Shown: positions 43,086 through 51,365 of the stretch, piece by piece | Numbering within the stretch: position 1 is the first letter of the stretch | Layout: each line of letters opens with the position of its first letter | NCBI RefSeq assembly: GCF_010020825.1 | Contig: NZ_JAACJE010000001.1 | Coordinates: 2,480,001 to 2,544,000 of the forward strand | Length of the DNA: 64,000 nucleotides | Direction: 5' to 3' | Origin: Acidovorax sp. 210-6 | Lineage (GTDB): Bacteria > Pseudomonadota > Gammaproteobacteria > Burkholderiales > Burkholderiaceae_C | Program-made: the position numbers and the translations under genes | The notes under the pieces: generated by a model | Database searches by the model: none | What the model was told of the DNA's origin: nothing | What the model saw: the letters and a program-made list of their open reading frames with translations, nothing else

Positions 43086-44450
43086 TCAGAAAGAAAGGCG
43101 CGGCGCCCCGTTACGCGCCGGGGCACTGCTGGCCGGGCTGGCCACGCCGGTGATGACCTGGCGCCCCTCGGCCAGCAGCACCGCCTGTTCGGGCGTGGGC
43201 AGCAGCTCGGTGTGGCTGCCGTCGCTCAGGCCCAGCGCCACCTGCAACGCAAGCGGCCGGCCGTCCTCGTCCAGCACGTGGAGGCGCCCACGTGCGCCCG
43301 CAGCAGGCTTGGCAAATTTTGCATCTTTTTGGCCTGTAGCGCCCGTATTTTGTGCGCCAGTAGCTATATTTTTTGTAGCGCTCTGCACGGCTGTGGGCAC
43401 GGGCTCCACGCCGGGCAGGCGCACGCGCAGCGCGGCGTTGGGCACCTTGAGCACGCTGTCGCGCTGTTCGGTCACGACGCGCACATTGGCCGTCATGCCG
43501 GGCAGCAGGCGCCCGTCGCGGTTGGCAAAGTGCACCGCCGCCACGTAGGTGACCACGTTGTTGGCCGCAATGGCCGCCTTGCGCACCTGGTCCACCTGGC
43601 CGTCAAAGGTCTCGCCGGGGAAGGCATCGACGGTAAAGCGCGCCGCCTGCCCAGGGCGGATGCGGCCCACATCGGTTTCGTCCACGCTCACTTCCACGCG
43701 CATGTCGCGCAGGTTCTGTGCAATCACAAACAGCTCGGGCGCCTGCAGGCTGGCCGCCACGGTCTGCCCACGCTCGACCGCGCGCTTGATCACGATGCCA
43801 TCCACCGGCGAGGTGATGCGTGTGCGCGAAAGGTTGGTCTGCGCCTGCGCCAGTGCCGCCTCGCGCTGGCGCACGCTGGAGCGTGCCGCCTGCACCTGCG
43901 CGGCGGTGATGGCGGCCTGCGCCTGCGCCGCGCGCAAGGCCTCGGTGCTGGTGCGCACCAGGGCCTGGGCGCGCTCGGCCTCGCTCTGGGCGATAAAGCC
44001 CTGCGCCACCAGGTCGGTCTTGCGCCGCAGGTCGCGCCCGGCCTCGGCCAGATCCACCTGCGCGCGCGACACCGTGGCCTCGCTGGCCAGCACGTTGGCC
44101 TGCGCCACCAGCACCTGCGAGCGCGCGGCCTCCAGATCGGCCTGGGCCTGGCGCACCTGGAACTCGATGAGCTGCGGATCGATCTGCGCAATGATCTGGC
44201 CCGCCTTGACCTCGGAGTTGAAGTCGGCAAACAGCTCGCGGATCTGGCCCGACACCTGCGTGCCCACCGACACCTGGGTGACCGGCATGACCTGCCCCGA
44301 GGCCTGCACCGACGCCACCACCGCGCCGCGCTCGATGGCAGCGGTGCGGTACTGCGGCGCCTGGGCGGCCTGGCGGGTGTACCACCACATGGCCCCGCCC
44401 AGCGCCAGGGCCAGGGCAATGCCTGCTGCGGCATAGGTTTTGGATTGCAT
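43086..44450 (-). CDS. macA: MacA-like periplasmic adaptor (HlyD family)
   Basis: This 454-residue membrane-fusion protein has an N-terminal anchor (AAGIALALALGGAMWWYT). A lipoyl domain half begins VVASVQASGQVMPVTQVSVG, then comes a long coiled-coil hairpin (about 105-205), the second lipoyl half (ITSPVDGIVIKRAVERGQTV) and beta-barrel domains. It links the inner-membrane ABC pump to an outer-membrane channel; no TolC-like gene is nearby. About 22 residues (SATKNIATGAQNTGATGQ) in a C-terminal loop come from dispersed-repeat copy G. The start at 44450 fits the anchor; the much longer frame upstream is a shadow. Confidence 0.92.
   Translation of the reverse strand: MQSKTYAAAGIALALALGGAMWWYTRQAAQAPQYRTAAIERGAVVASVQASGQVMPVTQVSVGTQVSGQIRELFADFNSEVKAGQIIAQIDPQLIEFQVRQAQADLEAARSQVLVAQANVLASEATVSRAQVDLAEAGRDLRRKTDLVAQGFIAQSEAERAQALVRTSTEALRAAQAQAAITAAQVQAARSSVRQREAALAQAQTNLSRTRITSPVDGIVIKRAVERGQTVAASLQAPELFVIAQNLRDMRVEVSVDETDVGRIRPGQAARFTVDAFPGETFDGQVDQVRKAAIAANNVVTYVAAVHFANRDGRLLPGMTANVRVVTEQRDSVLKVPNAALRVRLPGVEPVPTAVQSATKNIATGAQNTGATGQKDAKFAKPAAGARGRLHVLDEDGRPLALQVALGLSDGSHTELLPTPEQAVLLAEGRQVITGVASPASSAPARNGAPRLSF
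43311..43379 (-). repeat. dispersed low-GC repeat, copy G (inside macA)
   Basis: On the minus strand it reads GCTACAAAAAATATAGCTAC, then TGGCGC, a 9-10 nt spacer, GGGCGCTACAGGCC and an AT-rich tail with GCAAAATTTGCC. It is sense to macA and in frame. Confidence 0.85.
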
Positions 44451-44606
44451 GGGCTGGATTCTAGAAAGCCCGCCGCCGCCGCTCACGCCGTCCAGCAAGC
44501 ACTTGGCTCCCACACAAGGGCATTGCGTCGCACGGCGCTTGGCGCGACTGGGGCCTGCGGGCACAGTGGCGCCCAGGCCCCAAGGCCCCCATGTAGGAGA
44601 AACACC

Positions 44607-44903
44607 ATGTCCCACCACCCCCTCCCCTCCGCCCAGGACGCCACCGAACGCCTGGCCCACAAGCGCGCCAAGGCCAAGCTGGGCTGGTACATCCATGCCA
44701 CGGTGTACCTGCTGGTCAACCTGTTCCTGGCCTTGGTGGCTGCGCGCCACGCCCAGGGCTGGGCCGCCTTTCCGGCGCTGGGCTGGGGGCTGGGGCTGCT
44801 GATCCATGGCGCAGCCGTTTGGCTGGCGCTGCCCGGTGGCTCGCTCTACGGCCAATTGCTGGAGCGCGAGCGCACCGCGCTGCAACGCCAACAAAGCCAC
44901 TGA
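44607..44903 (+). CDS. small 2TM-domain membrane protein
   Basis: This 98-residue protein has two hydrophobic segments (IHATVYLLVNLFLALVAA; WGLGLLIHGAAVWLAL) preceded by a charged helix (AKAKLGWY), the layout of the 2TM domain family. These domains often occur beside, or fused to, LytS-like histidine kinases. AGGAGA stands 6 nt before the ATG. It lies just upstream of the LytS-type kinase gene and is transcribed with it. Confidence 0.82.
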   Translation: MSHHPLPSAQDATERLAHKRAKAKLGWYIHATVYLLVNLFLALVAARHAQGWAAFPALGWGLGLLIHGAAVWLALPGGSLYGQLLERERTALQRQQSH

Positions 44904-44951
44904 CACCCACCACGCTGGCGCACAATCGCGCCAGCCCGCCCCTTGCCCGAG

Positions 44952-46004
44952 ATGACATCCATCGAACTCCGCCCCCTGCTGCGCCACGGCCTGCTGTCCG
45001 CGCTGTTCTGCTGCGCCATCGCGTTGGCCCTGACCCTGGCGGGCCATGGCCCGTGGGATGTGCAACTGGTGTACTCGCTGGCCATCGGGCTGGTGTCCTG
45101 GCTGGTCATCGACCTGGGCCGCATGCTGCTGACCGGGGCGGACTGCACCGGCTGGCCCCACGGCTGGCGGGGCCTGGCGTTGATTGCCGTGGGCACCCTG
45201 GCGGGCTTTGGTGTCGGCGGGCTGGTCGGCGACGCCTACAGCGGCGCGAGCCAAGCCCTGTGGCACCACCGGGCCGGGCCTGCGACCCTGGTCATCACCG
45301 TGGTCGCGGGCATCGCCATCTCGTTCTTCTTCTACAGCCGGGCCAAGGCTGAGCACCTGCAACGGCACATGGCCCAAGCCCAGCACGAGGCCACGCAAGC
45401 GCGCCTCAAGCTGCTGGAGGCGCAGCTGGAGCCGCACATGCTGTTCAACACCCTGGCCAACCTGCGCGTGCTGGTAGCCAGCGACCCCGCGCGCGCCCAG
45501 GCCATGCTGGACCACCTGATTGCCTACCTGCGCGCCACACTCAGCGCATCGCGTGCCACGCTGCACCCATTGGCCGACGAGATGGACCGCCTGCGCGACT
45601 ACCTGGAGCTGATGGCCGTGCGCATGGGGCCGCGCCTGGCCTATGCACTGGAAGTGCCCGAGGCCCTGCACGCCATTCCCGTGCCCCCGCTGCTGCTGCA
45701 ACCGCTGGTGGAAAACGCCATCCGCCACGGGCTGGAGCCCCAGGTGGAAGGTGGCCGCATCACCGTGCGTGCATGCACCGACGCCAACCAGCGGCTGGTA
45801 CTGGAGGTGTGCGACACCGGCGCGGGCCTGGCGGCGGGCGCACCCGCCACCTCCAGTGCACCGGGCCGCAGTTTTGGCCTGGCCCAGGTGCGTGAACGCC
45901 TGAGCACCTTGTACGGGGACCAGGGAACTATTGAATTGATAGCGCAACCCGCAGGCGGGACGTGCGCCAGAGTCCAATTTCCTTACAAATCCACAAACCC
46001 ATGA
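44952..46004 (+). CDS. LytS-type sensor histidine kinase
   Basis: This 350-residue protein has four membrane segments in the first 140 residues. A His_kinase domain follows with LKLLEAQLEPHMLFNTLANLR (phosphoacceptor His) and an ATPase domain (PLVENAIRHGLEP; VCDTGAGL; GLAQVRERL). It pairs with the LytTR regulator that overlaps its stop by 4 bp. ATG at 44952 is chosen; TTG at 44943 is possible. The last 20 residues may include a repeat copy (45927-45983). Confidence 0.9.
   Translation: MTSIELRPLLRHGLLSALFCCAIALALTLAGHGPWDVQLVYSLAIGLVSWLVIDLGRMLLTGADCTGWPHGWRGLALIAVGTLAGFGVGGLVGDAYSGASQALWHHRAGPATLVITVVAGIAISFFFYSRAKAEHLQRHMAQAQHEATQARLKLLEAQLEPHMLFNTLANLRVLVASDPARAQAMLDHLIAYLRATLSASRATLHPLADEMDRLRDYLELMAVRMGPRLAYALEVPEALHAIPVPPLLLQPLVENAIRHGLEPQVEGGRITVRACTDANQRLVLEVCDTGAGLAAGAPATSSAPGRSFGLAQVRERLSTLYGDQGTIELIAQPAGGTCARVQFPYKSTNP
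45927..45983 (+). repeat. dispersed low-GC repeat, probable copy I (3' end of the kinase gene)
   Basis: It reads ACTATTGAATTGATAGC, a GC-rich middle, GCGCCAGAGTCC and AATTTCC. The outer blocks match the repeat but the encoded residues also resemble a normal kinase C-terminus, so this copy is less certain. Confidence 0.45.
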
Positions 46005-46807
46005 CCGCCCCCCGCGCCCTGATTGCCGAAGACGAGCCCCTGCTCGCCGCCGCCCTGCAGCAGGCCCTGGCCCAGGCTTGGCCCGAACTGCAGGTGCAGG
46101 CCACCGTGGGCGATGGGCTGTCTGCCGTGCGCCAGGCGCTTGCGCTGCGGCCCGAGGTGCTGTTCTTCGACATCCGCATGCCTGGCCAGAGCGGGCTGGA
46201 CGCCGCCGCCGAACTGGCCGACGCCTGGCCCGCCGATCAGCCTTTTCCGGCCCTGGTGTTCGTCACCGCCTACGACCAGTACGCCGTGCAGGCCTTTGAG
46301 GCCCAGGCGATGGACTACCTGCTCAAGCCCGTGCAACCCGCGCGCCTGAAAAAAACAGTGCAAAAACTGCAGCTATCGCTTACCCCACAAGCGCCAGCAG
46401 CTATCAATTTAGAAGCAACCCTGGTCCAACTGCGCAACCTGATGGCCGCGCCCGGTTTGGCCGCACCTGCACCGCCATCCGCGCCGCTCACCGTCATCCA
46501 GGCCAGCAGCGGCAACCAAATCCACCTGGTGCCCGTGGCCGAGGTGCTCTACTTCGAGGCCGCCGACAAGTACGTGCGCGTGCTCACCGCCGGGCGCGAG
46601 TACCTGATCCGCACCCCGCTGAAAGAGCTCGCCGCCCAGCTGGACGCGTCCGAGTTCTGGCAGGTGCACCGCGGCACGCTGGTGCGCGCCAGTGCCATTG
46701 CCAGCGTCACGCGCGACGAGGCCGGGCGCCTGCATCTGGCCTTGCGCCAGCGGCCCGAAACACTGGCCGTGAGCCGCCTCTACGCCCACCTGTTCAAGGC
46801 CATGTAA
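46001..46807 (+). CDS. LytTR-family response regulator
   Basis: This 268-residue protein has a receiver domain (ALIAEDEPLLAAAL; phosphoacceptor in VLFFDIRMPGQSG; KPVQP) and a C-terminal LytTR DNA-binding domain (LVPVAEVLYFEAADKYVRVLT; FWQVHRGTLVRASAI). The linker between them carries about 20 residues encoded by repeat copy H. It is coupled to the kinase by a 4-bp overlap. Target genes are unknown; the antiporter gene just downstream has its own promoter. Confidence 0.93.
   Translation: MTAPRALIAEDEPLLAAALQQALAQAWPELQVQATVGDGLSAVRQALALRPEVLFFDIRMPGQSGLDAAAELADAWPADQPFPALVFVTAYDQYAVQAFEAQAMDYLLKPVQPARLKKTVQKLQLSLTPQAPAAINLEATLVQLRNLMAAPGLAAPAPPSAPLTVIQASSGNQIHLVPVAEVLYFEAADKYVRVLTAGREYLIRTPLKELAAQLDASEFWQVHRGTLVRASAIASVTRDEAGRLHLALRQRPETLAVSRLYAHLFKAM
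46356..46416 (-). repeat. dispersed low-GC repeat, copy H (inside the LytTR regulator)
   Basis: On the minus strand it reads GCTTCTAAATTGATAGCTGC, then TGGCGCTT, a short spacer, AAGCGATAGCTGC and a T-rich tail. It is antisense to the regulator gene, in frame, and falls between the receiver and DNA-binding domains. Confidence 0.8.
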
Positions 46808-46868
46808 GGCCACGCTGAACAAAGCCCCCGCACGCACCCGCCAAACACCTGGCGGGTAAAATTCAGGC

Positions 46869-46946
46869 TGGGTGTACGCGCCGCAAGGGCGCGACAGGTT
46901 CATGCGCTGGTCGGGCCGCCGCGCGGCTTGCCCGCGACTGGACCCC
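46869..46946 (+). promoter_or_regulatory. structured leader resembling the nhaA-I (Li+) riboswitch
   Basis: A 77-nt GC-rich segment sits directly before the ATG of a Na+/H+ antiporter. It starts with GGGTGTACGCGCC and ends with TTGCCCGCGACTGGACCC, and the ends GGGT/ACCC can pair. Inside, CGCGCC/GGCGCG forms a hairpin, ACAGGTTCATG follows, and GTCGGGC pairs with GCCCGCGAC around a bulge. This matches the nhaA-I motif as I remember it. A TAAAAT -10 box at 46857-46862 puts the RNA start at the first G. There is no free Shine-Dalgarno, so the 3' arm probably controls translation start. Confidence 0.6.
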
Positions 46947-48209
46947 ATGGAACCCACCCCCCTGCACTGGATTGCCGCTGCCCTGTTCGGCATCGCCCTG
47001 CTCCACACCTTCTCCACCAAGCAGTTCGAGCGGCTCTCGCACCGCTTTCCGCGCCATGCGGGCCTGTTCCACCTGCTGGGCGAGGTGGAGGTGGTGTTCG
47101 GCTTCTGGGCCATGGTGCTCATCGTTGCCATGGCCCTGGTGGGCGGCGGCGCGCAGGCGCTGCAGTACGCCGAATCGCGCAACTACACCGAGCCGCTGTT
47201 CGTCTTCGTGGTGATGGTCATCGCCGCCTCGCGGCCCGTGCTGCGCACCGTGGTGGCCCTGGTGGACACCGCGGCGCGCTGGCTGCCCCTGCCCACCCCC
47301 ATGGCCAACGCTTGGCTGGGGCTGGCTGCCGTGCCGCTGCTGGGCTCGCTCATCACCGAGCCCGCGGCCATGACCATCGCCGCACTCATGCTGGCGCCGC
47401 AGATCTTCCGCACCGGGGTGCCCGAGCGGCTCAAGTACCTGGCGCTGGGCGTGCTGTTCGTCAACGTGTCCATCGGCGGCACGCTCACCTCGTATGCCGC
47501 GCCGCCCGTGCTCATGGTGGCAAGCACCTGGCAGTGGGACAGCGCCTTCATGCTCGCCACCTTCGGCTGGAAGGCCGCCGTGGCCGTGCTGATCAATGCC
47601 ACCGCCTGCACGTTTGTGCTGCGCAGGCACTTGCCGCACGCCAGCGCACTGGAGGCGGGCCGTCAGGCCCAGCCCCCGGTGCCCGCCGCCGTGGCGTGCG
47701 TGCACATCCTGCTGCTGGCCGGGGTGGTGCTGTTTGCGCACCATCCGGTGGTGTTCCTCGGCCTGTTTCTGATGTTTTTGGGTTTTGCCCAGGCCTACGA
47801 GCGCCACCAGAGCCCGCTGATCCTGAAGGAGGCGCTGCTCGTGGGCTTCTTCCTGGCCGGTCTGGTGGTGCTGGGCGGCATGCAGCAATGGTGGCTGCAG
47901 CCCATCGTCTCGGGCCTGGAGCCGCTGGCCCTGTTCGCGGGCGCGCTGGGCCTCACGGCCATCACCGACAACGCGGCGCTGACCTACCTGGGCTCGCTGA
48001 TCGAAGGCATCTCCGACCCCGCCAAATACATGCTGGTGGCCGGGGCCGTGGCTGGCGGCGGCCTCACAGTGATTGCCAACGCACCCAACCCGGCTGGCGT
48101 GGCGCTGCTCAAGCGCGGCTTTGCAGACGAAACCATTGGCGCGGGCGGCCTGCTGCTGGGCGCGCTGGGCCCCACGGCGGTGGCGGCCACCGCCTTTCTG
48201 CTGCTCTGA
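46947..48209 (+). CDS. putative Na+/H+ antiporter
   Basis: This 420-residue membrane protein has eleven or so hydrophobic segments and resembles the putative Na+/H+ antiporter family (PF07399 type). Characteristic blocks are LGEVEVVFGFWAMVL, GSLITEPAAMTIAALMLAPQIF, GTLTSYAAPPVLMVA and LTAITDNAALTYLGSLIEG, with acidic residues in membrane parts. It should export sodium or lithium in exchange for protons. ATG at 46947 follows immediately after a structured RNA that likely controls it. The long upstream part of the frame lies inside that RNA and is not coding. Confidence 0.85.
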   Translation: MEPTPLHWIAAALFGIALLHTFSTKQFERLSHRFPRHAGLFHLLGEVEVVFGFWAMVLIVAMALVGGGAQALQYAESRNYTEPLFVFVVMVIAASRPVLRTVVALVDTAARWLPLPTPMANAWLGLAAVPLLGSLITEPAAMTIAALMLAPQIFRTGVPERLKYLALGVLFVNVSIGGTLTSYAAPPVLMVASTWQWDSAFMLATFGWKAAVAVLINATACTFVLRRHLPHASALEAGRQAQPPVPAAVACVHILLLAGVVLFAHHPVVFLGLFLMFLGFAQAYERHQSPLILKEALLVGFFLAGLVVLGGMQQWWLQPIVSGLEPLALFAGALGLTAITDNAALTYLGSLIEGISDPAKYMLVAGAVAGGGLTVIANAPNPAGVALLKRGFADETIGAGGLLLGALGPTAVAATAFLLL

Positions 48210-48236
48210 AAGTGCTTGCGCTGGGCCCCAGCCTAT

Positions 48237-48273
48237 GGCCTGTTCACACTATTTTTGCCAGTGCGAACAGGCC
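48237..48273. terminator. stem-loop between convergent genes
   Basis: GGCCTGTTCACAC and GTGCGAACAGGCC form a 13-bp stem with one mismatch around an 11-nt loop. It fills the gap between the antiporter stop and the stop of the GNAT-Rnk gene. Neither side has a T-run, so it may work as a bidirectional block or be a repeat element. Confidence 0.5.
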
Positions 48274-49185
48274 CTAAAGATGGAAATCGCCCGCAGCTTC
48301 CGGCTGGTACAGCACTTTTTCGATTCGGATGTGGCAGGTTCGGTTCGGAATCCGCCAGTCAAAGGCATCGCCCTCTCGGTAGCCCAGGATCGCCGTGCCG
48401 ATGCCAGAGCACACCGATAGCTTTCCGGCGCGGTCGTCCGCATCCTCGGGGTACACCAGCGCGACTTCAAGCTCCTCGTCGTCCACCTGCAGCAAGGCCT
48501 TGGAGTTCATGGTGACGACGTCCTCCGCCACATTCCATGGATCGACGACGATGGCACGCTCGATCTCGTGTTCCAGCTCAAAGATGTCCGAGCCCCGTTC
48601 GAATTCGACCAGGCTTCTGAGCCTGGCCTTGTCGAACTCGGTGATGTAGATGTCAGAGGTGTGCACCGCAGGGCTTTCGCGCAGGAGCCGGAGATAGCGC
48701 TCCGAGCTCATGGCGAGCGACTTCATGGTGGGCGTTTCGCTGTCCGGCAAGAAGCCGCTGTGCAGGAAGGCCTTGAGCGACCGCGCGTTGTCCGGGTGGA
48801 TTTTGGCGATCAGTCTCTCGGCCCGCATGTCGAAGAAGGCAAGCTTCATGCCTTCGCGGATGGCGCTGGCCCCGAGCTTGCGGCCCCAGTTGTCACGATT
48901 GCCGATGACCAGGACCATTTCGCAGTCCGTGCCCGCCTTGACGAGGCGCACAAAGCCGACGGGCACGTCATGCCGGTCGTAGGCCATGAAGAACCGGCCG
49001 CCCTGGTTGAACAGATGGGTCAGGATGGGCAACTGGACGCGCCCGATGACCTGCTCGATGAAGCGGGAGACATGGCGCGAGTCGCTCAGATAGCGGGTGA
49101 CGTCTTCGTCCTCCAGCCAGTCCATCAGAGTCAACGCGTTTGCCCGGGAGATCTCTGGACACAGAGAAATGAAAGGCTTGTTCAT
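48274..49185 (-). CDS. fusion of a GNAT acetyltransferase and an Rnk/GreA-C-like domain
   Basis: The first 170 residues of this 303-residue protein form a GNAT domain (VGFVRLVKAG; VLVIGNRDNWGRKLGASAIREG, the acetyl-CoA loop; HPDNARSLKAFLHSGF). The last 125 match Rnk, the regulator of nucleoside diphosphate kinase related to GreA/GreB: DIYITEFDKARLRSLVE, EDVVTMNSKALL, VYPEDADDRAGKLSV and the ending YQPEAAGDFHL. Rnk binds RNA polymerase. The ATG at 49185 has AAGGTGG 5 nt upstream; the longer frame is unlikely. The fusion suggests an acetyltransferase brought to the polymerase, which is inference. Confidence 0.87.
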   Translation of the reverse strand: MNKPFISLCPEISRANALTLMDWLEDEDVTRYLSDSRHVSRFIEQVIGRVQLPILTHLFNQGGRFFMAYDRHDVPVGFVRLVKAGTDCEMVLVIGNRDNWGRKLGASAIREGMKLAFFDMRAERLIAKIHPDNARSLKAFLHSGFLPDSETPTMKSLAMSSERYLRLLRESPAVHTSDIYITEFDKARLRSLVEFERGSDIFELEHEIERAIVVDPWNVAEDVVTMNSKALLQVDDEELEVALVYPEDADDRAGKLSVCSGIGTAILGYREGDAFDWRIPNRTCHIRIEKVLYQPEAAGDFHL

Positions 49186-49298
49186 CTTCACCACCTTTGG
49201 TTTCAAGAATGAAAGCCTTTCATGGCTGCGGCCATGACGGTTCTTTCGAGTGACTTTGCATTTTAAAGCCACAAGCAGGGATGGCCAAAGGGAGGCCA

Positions 49299-49940
49299 TC
49301 AGTCCAGCTCGGGCAATTCGATCACCGCACGCCAGGGCACGCCGTCCAGCGCCTCGTAGTGCGCCACCACCAGGGCGCGGTCGGGCGCCTGCGCCGTGTC
49401 GGCCAGCGCCTGGCACAGGTAGCGTATCGAGGCGCGGTCCAGTCCGGCCACAGGTTCGTCGATGAGTGTGAGCGGCGCCCCCGAGGCCAGGGCGGCGGCC
49501 ATCAGCACCTTGCGGCGGGTGCCGGTGGAGAGCATGTAAAAGCCCTTGTCCAGGTGCGGGTGCAGATCAAAGCCGTCCAGGTGCGTGGCCAGCGCCGGTG
49601 CGTTCCAGTCGGGGTACTGCGCGGGCAGGCCTTGCAGCCAGGCCCGCACGATCAATGCGTCCATGGCGGGCGAGCGCGGGTCGGCCCAGAACACCTGGCG
49701 GCGGTAGGCCTGCGGCGCATCGGCCAGGGCCACCAGCCCCAAGCGCAGGCTGCCCGCGCTGGGCGGCAGCTCTGCGGCCAGCAGGCGCAACAGCGTGGTC
49801 TTGCCACTGCTTTCGCCACCACACACCAGCGTGGCGCCCGCACCCACGCAGGCGCTCCAGTCCAAAAACACCGGCCTGCCCGGATGGCTGAAGGTCAGGC
49901 CCTGCACCTGCAGCAGGGCGCTTGCGTTGTTCATGCTCAT
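49299..49940 (-). CDS. orphan ABC-type ATPase with unusual motifs
   Basis: This 213-residue protein has a Walker A GGESSGKTT, a degenerate signature (LSTGTRRKV in place of LSGGQ), Walker B LTLIDEPVAGLD and a histidine switch (VVAHYE). It is shorter than most ABC ATPases and has no permease gene beside it. A role like CcmA-type or small multidrug ATPases is possible. ATG at 49940 or 49934 may start it. It is divergent from the small gene at 49982. Confidence 0.8.
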   Translation of the reverse strand: MSMNNASALLQVQGLTFSHPGRPVFLDWSACVGAGATLVCGGESSGKTTLLRLLAAELPPSAGSLRLGLVALADAPQAYRRQVFWADPRSPAMDALIVRAWLQGLPAQYPDWNAPALATHLDGFDLHPHLDKGFYMLSTGTRRKVLMAAALASGAPLTLIDEPVAGLDRASIRYLCQALADTAQAPDRALVVAHYEALDGVPWRAVIELPELD

Positions 49941-49981
49941 GTTTCCTGTTCTGTGTGTGGGCCGGGCGCACAATGCCGCGC

Positions 49982-50350
49982 ATGGCCCTGCACTACCTCG
50001 ATTTTGACTACAGCGAAGACGACGATGGCAATGGCACCTGGGACGCCATGGCGTCGGTCACGCCCACCCACCTGAGCGCTCTGCTGGCCGAGGTGGCCGA
50101 GGTGCTGCGCTGGGCGCACCGCGATTTTGGCGGCAGGCCCGCGCCGCTGGACGAAGGCGGCGACTGGGACTGGGCGCTGCACAGCCTGCACGAAGAAGGC
50201 GCTGCTCCGTGCGCACTGCACTACGACGCGGCCAGCGCCAGCGTGGTGCTGACCCCCGCCAGCCCCCTGCCCGCACGGCTGACGCTGACGCTCACACTGT
50301 GCGGCACGGCAGCCTTTGGCCAGGCGCTGCGGGCGCGCTTCGCGGTCTGA
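49982..50350 (+). CDS. hypothetical protein
   Basis: This protein of 122 residues is not recognised. It starts with an acidic stretch (LDFDYSEDDDGNGTWDAMASV), has a helix-rich middle and a beta-rich C-terminal half (ALHYDAASASVVLTPASPLPARLTLTL). It looks cytoplasmic. A CACAAT -10-like box lies just before the start, so the transcript would be almost leaderless; ATG at 49973 is an alternative. Codon use is like its neighbours. Confidence 0.62.
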   Translation: MALHYLDFDYSEDDDGNGTWDAMASVTPTHLSALLAEVAEVLRWAHRDFGGRPAPLDEGGDWDWALHSLHEEGAAPCALHYDAASASVVLTPASPLPARLTLTLTLCGTAAFGQALRARFAV

Positions 50351-50363
50351 CGCTGTTTGCCGC

Positions 50364-50383
50364 GCTGTCTCGTGCGAGACAGC
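50364..50383. repeat. inverted repeat before livH
   Basis: GCTGTCTCG and CGAGACAGC form a perfect 9-bp stem with a 2-base centre, 14 bp after the hypothetical gene and about 95 bp before the livH start. It may be an operator or part of a terminator; there is no T-run. Confidence 0.45.
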
Positions 50384-50477
50384 ACACCAGAAGTTCCAAC
50401 GGAAAACCCTTAGCGACAAGCCGGGAGGCCGCCGCTATAAACCATGCACCAACCGCATCACACAAGGAGACGGTAGC

Positions 50478-51353
50478 GTGCAGATTCTGCAGTTGATGAT
50501 CAGCGGCGTGGCGCAGGGGTGCATCTATGGCCTCATCGCGCTGGGCTTTGTGCTGATCTACAAGGGCACCGAAACGGTGAGCTTTGCCCAGGGTGAATTG
50601 ATGATGCTGGGCGCCTTTCTGGGCCTGGCCTGCATGACGCTGATGGGCTTTCCGTTCTGGCTGGCCGTGCCCAGTGCCATTGCGGCCATGGCCGTCGTGG
50701 GCATGGGGCTGGAGCGGGTGGTGATCCGCCCCATCCTGGGCCAACCGGCGTTCTCCATCGTGATGCTGACCATTGGCGTGGGCTACACGGCGCGCGGGCT
50801 CATCACCATGATCCCCGGCATTGGCACCGAGACCTATGTGCTGCCCGTGCCCTACAAGGACGAGATCTGGGCGGTGGGCAGCCTGGTGGTGAACGTGGAG
50901 CAGTTCGTCATCATTGCCGCCACGGCCGTGCTGTGCGTGCTGCTGTATGCGCTGTTCCGTTTCACCAAGCTGGGCATTGCGATGCAGGCCTCGTCGCAAA
51001 ACCAGTTGGCGGCCTATTACATGGGCATTCCGGTGCAAAGGCTCAATGGCCTGGTGTGGGCACTGGCGGCTGCGGTCGCCGCCATCGCGGGCCTGCTGCT
51101 GGCACCCATTACCTTTGTGCACGCCAACATGGGGTTCATCGGGCTCAAGGCCTTTCCGGCCGCCGTGGTAGGGGGCTTTGGCAGCCTGCCGGGCGCCATC
51201 GTGGGCGGGCTGGTGATCGGGCTGGTGGAGTCCTTTGCGGGCTTTTACCTGCCCGACGGCATCAAGGACGTGGCCGCCTATGTGGTGGTGCTCATCATGC
51301 TGATGGTCAGGCCCAACGGGCTGTTTGGCGAGAAGCTGCGCAAGAAAGTCTGA
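50478..51353 (+). CDS. livH: branched-chain-type ABC transporter permease LivH
   Basis: This 291-residue inner-membrane permease of the LivH family has family blocks GVAQGCIYGLIALGFVLIYK, TVSFAQGELMMLGAF and GGFGSLPGAIVGGLVIGLVES. GTG at 50478 is chosen because AAGGAGA lies 7 nt upstream and similarity starts here. It is first of a plus-strand operon livH-livM-livG-livF-acyl-CoA ligase-binding protein. Substrates of such systems include branched-chain amino acids, amides, urea and aromatic or other organic acids. Confidence 0.93.
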   Translation: MQILQLMISGVAQGCIYGLIALGFVLIYKGTETVSFAQGELMMLGAFLGLACMTLMGFPFWLAVPSAIAAMAVVGMGLERVVIRPILGQPAFSIVMLTIGVGYTARGLITMIPGIGTETYVLPVPYKDEIWAVGSLVVNVEQFVIIAATAVLCVLLYALFRFTKLGIAMQASSQNQLAAYYMGIPVQRLNGLVWALAAAVAAIAGLLLAPITFVHANMGFIGLKAFPAAVVGGFGSLPGAIVGGLVIGLVESFAGFYLPDGIKDVAAYVVVLIMLMVRPNGLFGEKLRKKV

Positions 51354-51365
51354 CCCCCACACACC

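Noticed and set aside
43086-45977. Extension of macA to 963 residues
   Set aside because: The extra N-terminal half overlaps two genes on the plus strand and lacks similarity; the membrane anchor of a MacA adaptor starts at 44450.
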